Assembly (NCBI RefSeq): GCF_033949425.1 | Contig: NZ_JAXAVX010000003.1 | Location: 1 to 64,000 of the forward strand | Length of the DNA stretch: 64,000 bases | Reading direction: 5' to 3' | Source of the DNA: Patulibacter brassicae | GTDB lineage: Bacteria > Actinomycetota > Thermoleophilia > Solirubrobacterales > Solirubrobacteraceae | Part shown: in pieces, positions 59,269 to 64,000 of the stretch | Position numbering within the stretch: the first letter of the stretch is position 1 | How the letters are laid out: each line of letters begins with the position of its first letter | The notes under the pieces: model-generated | Told to the model about the DNA's origin: nothing | Databases searched by the model: none | What the model saw: the letters and a program-made list of their open reading frames with translations, nothing else | Program-made: the position numbers and the translations under genes

Positions 59269-60135
59269 ATGGTCGCCACCCACGCCCTGGGCGCCCCGCG
59301 CGCGCTGCAGCTCCCCGACGGACGCCGGCTGCGCCACCGGGTCTCCGGGCCCGCCGATGCATCGGCGACGGTCGTCCTGGACGCCGGACTCGGCATGTCG
59401 AGCGCGACCTGGGGCTGCGTGGTGCCGCTGCTGGGCGACCGGGTCCGGACCGTCGCCTACGACCGCGCGGGCTTCGGCGGCAGCGATCCCGATCCCCGGA
59501 TGCGCACGCTCGAGCACCTCGCCGACGACCTGCTGGCGCTCCTGGACGCGCTGGGCGACGGGCCGTTCGTGCTCGTCGGCCACAGCTGGGCCGGGCCGAT
59601 CGTCCGCACGGCCGCCGCGCGGACCGACCCGCGGCGGTTGCGCGGCCTCCTGCTGCTGGATCCGACCGACGAGCGGTGCGACCTCTTCCTCTCGGAGAAG
59701 ATGGCGAAGCGCTCGGCCGCCGCCGCGCGCTGGCTGCCCGGTCTCGCCCGCACGGGGCTCTATCGCCTCGCCGGGCGGCTCGGCCCGGGGCGCGCGCTGC
59801 CCCCCGAGGCGCGGGCCGCCCACCGGCGCGACGACTTCTCGCCGGCCGCCGCGCGCGCGCTGGCCGCGGAGCTCCAGGGCTTCGTGACCGAGATCCACCG
59901 CCTGCGGGCCGATCCGCCGGCGATCGGGGACCTGCCCTTGACGATCGTGTCGGGCCAGGCGCCCGGGCGGGGCGAGGGCCGCGACCGGCCCGCCGTCGTG
60001 GCCGCGCACCGGGCGTCGGCCGCGGCCGCCCCGCGCGGGCGCTTCGTGCCGGCGGAGCGCTCCTCGCACCACGCGCTGCTCGACGACCCGCAGCTCGTCG
60101 CCGACGAGATCCTGCGCCTCGCCCTCCCGGCCTAG
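59269..60135 (+). CDS. alpha/beta hydrolase
   Basis: A 288-residue alpha/beta-hydrolase: VVLDAGLGMSSATWGCVVPL (the oxyanion segment lacks the usual HG and reads LDAGLG), the nucleophile in FVLVGHSWAGPIVRTAAART, the acid probably in LPLTIVSGQAPG or nearby, and the His in RSSHHALLDDPQLV. Ser and His are intact. This 'DAGLGMSSATW' subgroup is typical of actinobacterial hydrolases close to proline iminopeptidases. ATG 59269. Substrate unknown. Confidence 0.83.
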   Translation: MVATHALGAPRALQLPDGRRLRHRVSGPADASATVVLDAGLGMSSATWGCVVPLLGDRVRTVAYDRAGFGGSDPDPRMRTLEHLADDLLALLDALGDGPFVLVGHSWAGPIVRTAAARTDPRRLRGLLLLDPTDERCDLFLSEKMAKRSAAAARWLPGLARTGLYRLAGRLGPGRALPPEARAAHRRDDFSPAAARALAAELQGFVTEIHRLRADPPAIGDLPLTIVSGQAPGRGEGRDRPAVVAAHRASAAAAPRGRFVPAERSSHHALLDDPQLVADEILRLALPA

Positions 60136-60149
60136 CCGGGACCCCGGGC

Positions 60150-60416
60150 TCAGCGCTCCATCGCCACGCCGGCGTCGTCGCCGCCGACCGGGCGCGCGCC
60201 CAGCTGCAGCTCCATGAGGACGTCGAGGACGGCGTCCGGACGGCGCCCGCCGTCGATCGTCAGGCGGACGTGGCCGGTGGCGTCCTGGGCGCGGCCGGGG
60301 CCGACCACGAGGTGGCAGCTCGGGCAGCGCAGTGGACGCGTCGGGTACGGGCGGGGGGCCTCCAGCAGCAGCAGGCGCTGGCAGTGGGGGCAGTAGGCGT
60401 CGTCGTGGTGGGACAT
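60150..60416 (-). CDS. small zinc-ribbon protein
   Basis: An 88-residue protein starting MSHHDDAYCPHCQRLLLLEA. Two CxxC pairs (CPHC and CPSC) about 20 residues apart form a zinc ribbon; the C-terminal half has beta strands (HVRLTIDGG) and a helix (AVLDVLMELQLG). No family assigned. It ends close to and convergent with the hydrolase gene. The 250 bp between it and ku1 hold several G+C hairpins and a repeated GGCGGCGTTCGT (60632 and 60659) but no gene. Confidence 0.7.
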   Translation of the reverse strand: MSHHDDAYCPHCQRLLLLEAPRPYPTRPLRCPSCHLVVGPGRAQDATGHVRLTIDGGRRPDAVLDVLMELQLGARPVGGDDAGVAMER

Positions 60417-60668
60417 CCGGGTGCCGGGGTGCGGGACGCGACCCGGCGGGGCCGGGGTGCGTGAGCGGTCGGGGTGTCGGGCGGGGCGCCGCCCGGCCGG
60501 CGGGCGGCCGAGCGGCGGCTCCGACGGACGATCACGCTGGCGCGATGGGGGTCGCGCGGGACCCGGTACCGCGGCCCTGGGGCGAACCTACCCCCTCGGG
60601 TGCGTACGGGGCAAGCAGGCGGGCGAAGAACGGCGGCGTTCGTGGATCCGCCCCTCCGGCGGCGTTCG

Positions 60669-61616
60669 TCAGGACGTGCCGGACCGCGCCTTCGCGCCCT
60701 TGCCGGCGCCCGTCTTCGCGCCGGCCTCGTCGCTCGCGCTCCCGCCGTCATCGGCGCCACGACCGGGCGTGCCGACCGGGCCCTTCGGCGAGCCCGCCCG
60801 GCTGCCGGGGCGCTTGCGGTCGCGGGCGCGCTGCAGGCTCTCCTCGAGCGCGGCGAGCAGGTCCTTCGACGCCCGCTGGGGCTCCGGCTCGGGCTCCGGC
60901 TCGGGGATCGTCACCTCGCCGCGCTCCTGCTTCTCGGCGATCAGCGCGAGCAGCCGCTCGCGGTGGTGGTCCTCGTAGGACTCCGGCTCCCAGTCGGCGG
61001 TCATCTCCTCGACGAGCGCGACGGCGTCGGCGACCTCCTGCTCGGTCGGCGGGTCGTCCTCCAGCGACGGGACCGCGCCGGTGTCCTGGGGATCGCGGAT
61101 CTCGTCGGCGAAGCGCATCGTCGTCAGCGAGAGCAGCCCCTCCTGGACCCGCAGCGCCACGAGCTGCTCCTTCGCGCGCATGACGATCCGCCCGACGGCG
61201 ACCTGGCCGGCCTTCTCCATGACGTCGCGCAGGAGGCGGTAGGCGCGCGCCGGGCCCTCGCCCTCGCCCCGCGGCAGCACCCAGTAGGGCTGCTGGAAGA
61301 AGATCGGGTCGATCTCCTCGAGGTCGACGAAGAGGTCGATGTCGACCGTGCGGGTCTTCTCCGGCTGCGCGGCCTGGAAGTCGTCCTCCGTCAGCACGAC
61401 GAGGTCGCCGTCGTCGGTCTCCCAGCCCCGCGCGAGCTCGTCCCAGGCGACCTCCTCGTCGGTCCCGGCGGCGACGCGGTGGACCTCGATCCGCTCGCCC
61501 GTGTCCTTGTGGACCTGGTGGAAGTGGACGTCGCGGTCGCGGGTGGCGCTGAAGAGCACCACCGGGACGTTCACGAGGCCGAAGCTCAGCGAGCCGACCC
61601 ACATCGGACGGGGCAT
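60669..61616 (-). CDS. ku: Ku DNA-end-binding protein (first copy)
   Basis: A 315-residue bacterial Ku. The Ku core runs residues 1-250: WVGSLSFGLVNVPVVLFSAT at the start, IEVHRVAAGTDEEVAWDELA, DIDLFVDLEEIDPIFFQQPY, RIVMRAKEQLVALRVQEGLL and MRFADEIRDP. A Glu/Pro stretch (PEPEPEPEPQ) leads into RASKDLLAALEESLQRARDR, the minimal helix that contacts LigD, and a basic Gly/Lys tail that can bind DNA ends. It forms a homo- or heterodimer ring around broken ends in NHEJ. Its ATG shares one base with the stop of the second Ku gene (TGATG). Confidence 0.95.
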   Translation of the reverse strand: MPRPMWVGSLSFGLVNVPVVLFSATRDRDVHFHQVHKDTGERIEVHRVAAGTDEEVAWDELARGWETDDGDLVVLTEDDFQAAQPEKTRTVDIDLFVDLEEIDPIFFQQPYWVLPRGEGEGPARAYRLLRDVMEKAGQVAVGRIVMRAKEQLVALRVQEGLLSLTTMRFADEIRDPQDTGAVPSLEDDPPTEQEVADAVALVEEMTADWEPESYEDHHRERLLALIAEKQERGEVTIPEPEPEPEPQRASKDLLAALEESLQRARDRKRPGSRAGSPKGPVGTPGRGADDGGSASDEAGAKTGAGKGAKARSGTS

Positions 61617-62461
61617 CAGCCCTTCCCCTTCGCCTTCGACTTCGACTTCGCCTTCGCCTTCGAGCCGGAGCCCTTCTCCGCCCGGCCCGCGCCCTCGCCG
61701 TCACCGGCGAGCGAGGCCTCGAGCGCGGCGAGCAGGTCGTCGTCGCCCTCGTCCTCGCGCTCGGGCAGCTGCGGCGTCTCGCCGCGGCGCTTGGCCTCGA
61801 TCATCTCCATCACGGCCTCGCGGTACGTGTCGCGGTGCTCGTCCGGGTCCCACTCGTCGGCGAGCATCGCCACGAGCTTGCCCGCCATCCGGACCTCGCG
61901 CGCCGACGGGTCCTTCTTCGGCGTCGTGAGCTCCATCTCGTCGGCCGGCACGAGCTCGTCGTGGAAGCGCATCGTCTGCAGGCCGAGCGCGCCGTGCAGC
62001 GGCCGCAGCGCGACGAGCTGCTCGCGCGAGCGCAGGACGAAGCGCCCGATCCCGACCCGCCCGCTCTGCTCCAGCGCGGCGAGCAGCACCCGGTAGGCGT
62101 GGGCCCCGCCGTCGCGGGCGCCCAGGTGGTACGGCTTGTCGTAGAAGACCGGATCGATCTCCTCGCCCTCCACGAAGTGCTCGATCTCGATGACCTTCGG
62201 CCGGGGGCCGTCGGCCGCGGAGAGCTCCTCCTTCGTCAGGACGATCTGGCCCGTGCCGGTGTCGTAGGCCTTCTCGAGGTCCTTGAACGCGAGCTCCTCG
62301 CCGCTCTCGACCCCGATCCGCTTGTGCTGGATCCGCGCGCCGTCGCTCGCGCGCACCTCGCGGAAGGCGAGCCCGCGGCTCTCCGTGGCGGAGAAGAGCT
62401 TCACCGGGATCGCGACGGTGCCGAACGTCAGCGTGCCGTTCCAGATCGAGCGCGCGGCCAT
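61616..62461 (-). CDS. ku: Ku DNA-end-binding protein (second copy)
   Basis: A 281-residue Ku paralogue: SIWNGTLTFGTVAIPVKLFS, IQHKRIGVESGEELAFKDLE, EEIDPVFYDKPYHLGARDGG, RFVLRSREQLVALRPLHGAL and MRFHDELVPADEMEL. DDDLLAALEASLAGDGEG near residue 250 matches the LigD-contact helix. The extreme C-terminus is a Lys/Ala/Ser repeat (GSKAKAKSKSKAKGKG), like histone-H1-type DNA-binding tails. ATG 62459-62461 comes one base after the ligD stop, so translation is coupled. It differs clearly from the first copy, so the two may heterodimerise. Confidence 0.95.
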   Translation of the reverse strand: MAARSIWNGTLTFGTVAIPVKLFSATESRGLAFREVRASDGARIQHKRIGVESGEELAFKDLEKAYDTGTGQIVLTKEELSAADGPRPKVIEIEHFVEGEEIDPVFYDKPYHLGARDGGAHAYRVLLAALEQSGRVGIGRFVLRSREQLVALRPLHGALGLQTMRFHDELVPADEMELTTPKKDPSAREVRMAGKLVAMLADEWDPDEHRDTYREAVMEMIEAKRRGETPQLPEREDEGDDDLLAALEASLAGDGEGAGRAEKGSGSKAKAKSKSKAKGKG

Positions 62462-62462
62462 C

Positions 62463-64000
62463 TCAGCCTGTTCCCCCAAGCTCGGGAACGTCCTGCTCGA
62501 GCGTCGTCAGCGGCGCGAGGAGGTCGCCGTGCGCGGCGACCCGCAGGAGCAGGTCGGTGAAGGTGAAGACGAGCGCGTCCGGATCGCCGTCCTGCGCGCA
62601 GCCGGCGACCTCCTCCCAGGTGACCGGCGTCGAGGCCGTCGGGCGCGGGCGGGCCCGCAGCGCGTACGCCCCGACCGTCGTCTTGTGCTCGTCGTTCTGG
62701 CTCCAGTCGATGAGCACCTTGCCCGGGCGCAGCTTCTTCGTCATCCGGGAGACGACGAGGTCCGGGTGGCGCTCCTCGAGCAGCCGGGCGATCGCGTGGG
62801 CGAGCGGCTTCGTCCGCTCGTACGTCGTGGCGCGGCCGCTCGGATCCAGCGGGGCGTAGAGCTGGAGGCCCTTCGAGCCCGAGGTCTTGGCGAAGCTCCG
62901 CAGCCCGAGCTCGTCGAGCAGCTCGCGCAGCAGCAGGGCGACCTCGCAGCACTCCACGATCGTCGCCGGCGCGCCGGGGTCGAGGTCGAAGACGAGCGCC
63001 GTGGGACCGGTGACGCCGGTGGCGTCCTCCGCGCCCTCCAGGACGCCGGCCGGATCGGCCCGCGAGAGCGACGGGTGCAGCTCGATCGCCGCGAGGTTCG
63101 CCGTCCACACGAGCGTCGGCAGGTCGTCGACGACGACGAAGTCGTTCGGCTCGGGCTTGCGCGACGTCGGGACCGGCGTCGTGCGCACCCAGTCGGGACG
63201 GTGGCTCGGCGCGTGCTTGTTGAAGAACGCCTTGCCCTCGACGCCGTCGGGGTAGCGCTTCATGGTCGTCGGGCGGTCGCGCAGGTGCGGCAGGACGAAC
63301 GGCGCGATCCGCGCGTAGTAGTCGATGACCGCGCCTTTCGTCAGGCCGGCCTCGGGGTAGAGGACCTTGTGGAGGTTCGTGAGCTTCAGCGTCCGGCCCT
63401 CGACCTCGACCTGGGCATCGCCCTGCGCGGGCAGCTCGAGCGGCGAGGGCGGCAGGGCGTCGAGCGCGGACGCCGCGTCGGGGTGGTCGTCGTCGGTCGC
63501 GGCGTCCTGCACGGGGTCCTCCCCCTCGTCGGATGGCGGCTCGGCGACGACGGCGGCGCCGCCCGCGGCGACCTCGGCCGGCGTCGGCTCGCGGACGACC
63601 GCCGCCGCCGGCACGTCGTCGCGCAGCCCGAGGAACGACGAGTGGCGGATCGAGCCGTCCGGCGTCCACTCGGCGAAGCGGACCTCGGCGACGAGGTCCG
63701 GAACGACGAACCGCGTGCCCTTCGGCGGCTGGCGGCCCGCGAACGGCGAGGCGTCCGCCTCGCGCTCGCGCAGCGCGCGCAGGACGCGCCCGAGCGCGGC
63801 CTCGTCGAACCCCGTGCCGACGGCGCCGCAGTAGCGCAGCGCGCCCTCGGCGTCGTGGACGCCGAGCTGCAGCGCCCCGAAGGTCGTGGCCCGCCCGCCG
63901 CCGCCCGGGGTCCAGCCGCCGACGACGAGCTCCTGCCGCAGGACGTGCTTGATCTTGCGCCAGCGGCCGTCGCGCCCCGCGCGGTACGGGCTGTCGAGGC
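62463..64000 (-). CDS. ligD: ATP-dependent DNA ligase LigD, ligase-polymerase fusion, truncated by window edge
   Basis: The frame is open from the right edge to the TGA at 62463-62465, about 512 codons in the window. Next to the edge lies the C-terminal part of an ATP-dependent ligase domain (RWRKIKHVLRQELVVGGWTP, then FAEWTPDGSIRHSSFLGLRD); after an acidic linker comes the LigD polymerase/primase domain (TLKLTNLHKVLYPEAGLTKG, LVFDLDPG with catalytic Asp pair, KTSGSKGLQLYAPLD, LVVSRMTKKLRPGKVLIDWS). A GTG at 63614 is only an internal codon. The order is ligase then polymerase; a nuclease domain is not seen in this part. Seals and fills broken ends with Ku. Confidence 0.92.
   Translation of the reverse strand, partial: LDSPYRAGRDGRWRKIKHVLRQELVVGGWTPGGGGRATTFGALQLGVHDAEGALRYCGAVGTGFDEAALGRVLRALREREADASPFAGRQPPKGTRFVVPDLVAEVRFAEWTPDGSIRHSSFLGLRDDVPAAAVVREPTPAEVAAGGAAVVAEPPSDEGEDPVQDAATDDDHPDAASALDALPPSPLELPAQGDAQVEVEGRTLKLTNLHKVLYPEAGLTKGAVIDYYARIAPFVLPHLRDRPTTMKRYPDGVEGKAFFNKHAPSHRPDWVRTTPVPTSRKPEPNDFVVVDDLPTLVWTANLAAIELHPSLSRADPAGVLEGAEDATGVTGPTALVFDLDPGAPATIVECCEVALLLRELLDELGLRSFAKTSGSKGLQLYAPLDPSGRATTYERTKPLAHAIARLLEERHPDLVVSRMTKKLRPGKVLIDWSQNDEHKTTVGAYALRARPRPTASTPVTWEEVAGCAQDGDPDALVFTFTDLLLRVAAHGDLLAPLTTLEQDVPELGGTG

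Noticed and set aside
62463..63614. A stand-alone LigD polymerase gene starting at GTG 63614
   Set aside because: The same frame continues without a stop to the window edge and encodes the end of a ligase domain, so 63614 is an internal valine codon.

Overview
The window is very GC-rich (about 75% by eye) with strong third-position bias, so nearly every real gene has long shadow reading frames on other frames. Gene content points to a high-GC actinobacterium: paired Ku genes with LigD, aerobic-type CobN/CobQ, an IdeR/DtxR regulator, many TetR regulators, GTG starts, and many genes whose -10 element lies 6-10 nt before the start codon (leaderless mRNAs). Thermoleophilia/Solirubrobacterales such as Conexibacter or Patulibacter is my best guess, inferred and not proven. 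There is no prophage, insertion sequence, CRISPR array or rRNA. One tRNA-Ser(GGA) is present.

Layout. 0.1-5.0 kb: a SnoaL-like protein, a DoxX-like protein, a GT-C glycosyltransferase, and a DtxR regulator divergent from an M29 aminopeptidase. 5.1-10.7 kb: two efflux modules, each a drug-type MFS transporter with a divergent regulator (Lrp-like; TetR plus an FMN reductase). 10.7-15.8 kb: tRNA-Ser, then an overlapping TetR - histidine phosphatase - cobD run followed by cobQ. CobD and CobQ both carry repeat-encoded low-complexity insertions, and the spacers beside cobQ hold a 125-bp duplication and a 19-bp tandem array. 16.4-19.3 kb: trkA-trkH potassium uptake. 19.3-27.9 kb: MarR-MFS, an FMN-binding glutamate-synthase-like protein, a Tat-exported PhoD-type phosphatase, a secreted trypsin-like protease, and a TetR divergent from a SnoaL/hydrolase pair with a large symmetric operator.

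28.1-38.4 kb: typA/bipA, a 52-residue ORF, a GlxA-type regulator, then a tightly overlapped branched-chain-amino-acid-type ABC operon (livF-livG-acyl-CoA ligase-livH-livM-substrate-binding protein) ending in strong hairpins. 38.5-46.9 kb: a DedA protein, a TetR divergent from a nitrilase-family hydrolase, a VOC protein, a VanW-type wall protein, a YdcF-like protein, a zinc metallopeptidase and an enoyl-CoA hydratase.

47.0-54.5 kb: an unrecognised large membrane protein with a small membrane partner, divergent from a TetR whose operator motif recurs upstream of an alpha/beta hydrolase 4 kb away; also a Tat-exported glycoside hydrolase and a flippase-like protein. 54.7-59.1 kb: cobN with a translationally coupled 77-residue membrane protein. 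59.3-60.4 kb: a hydrolase and a zinc-ribbon protein. 60.7-64.0 kb: ku1, ku2 and ligD, an NHEJ operon running off the right edge.
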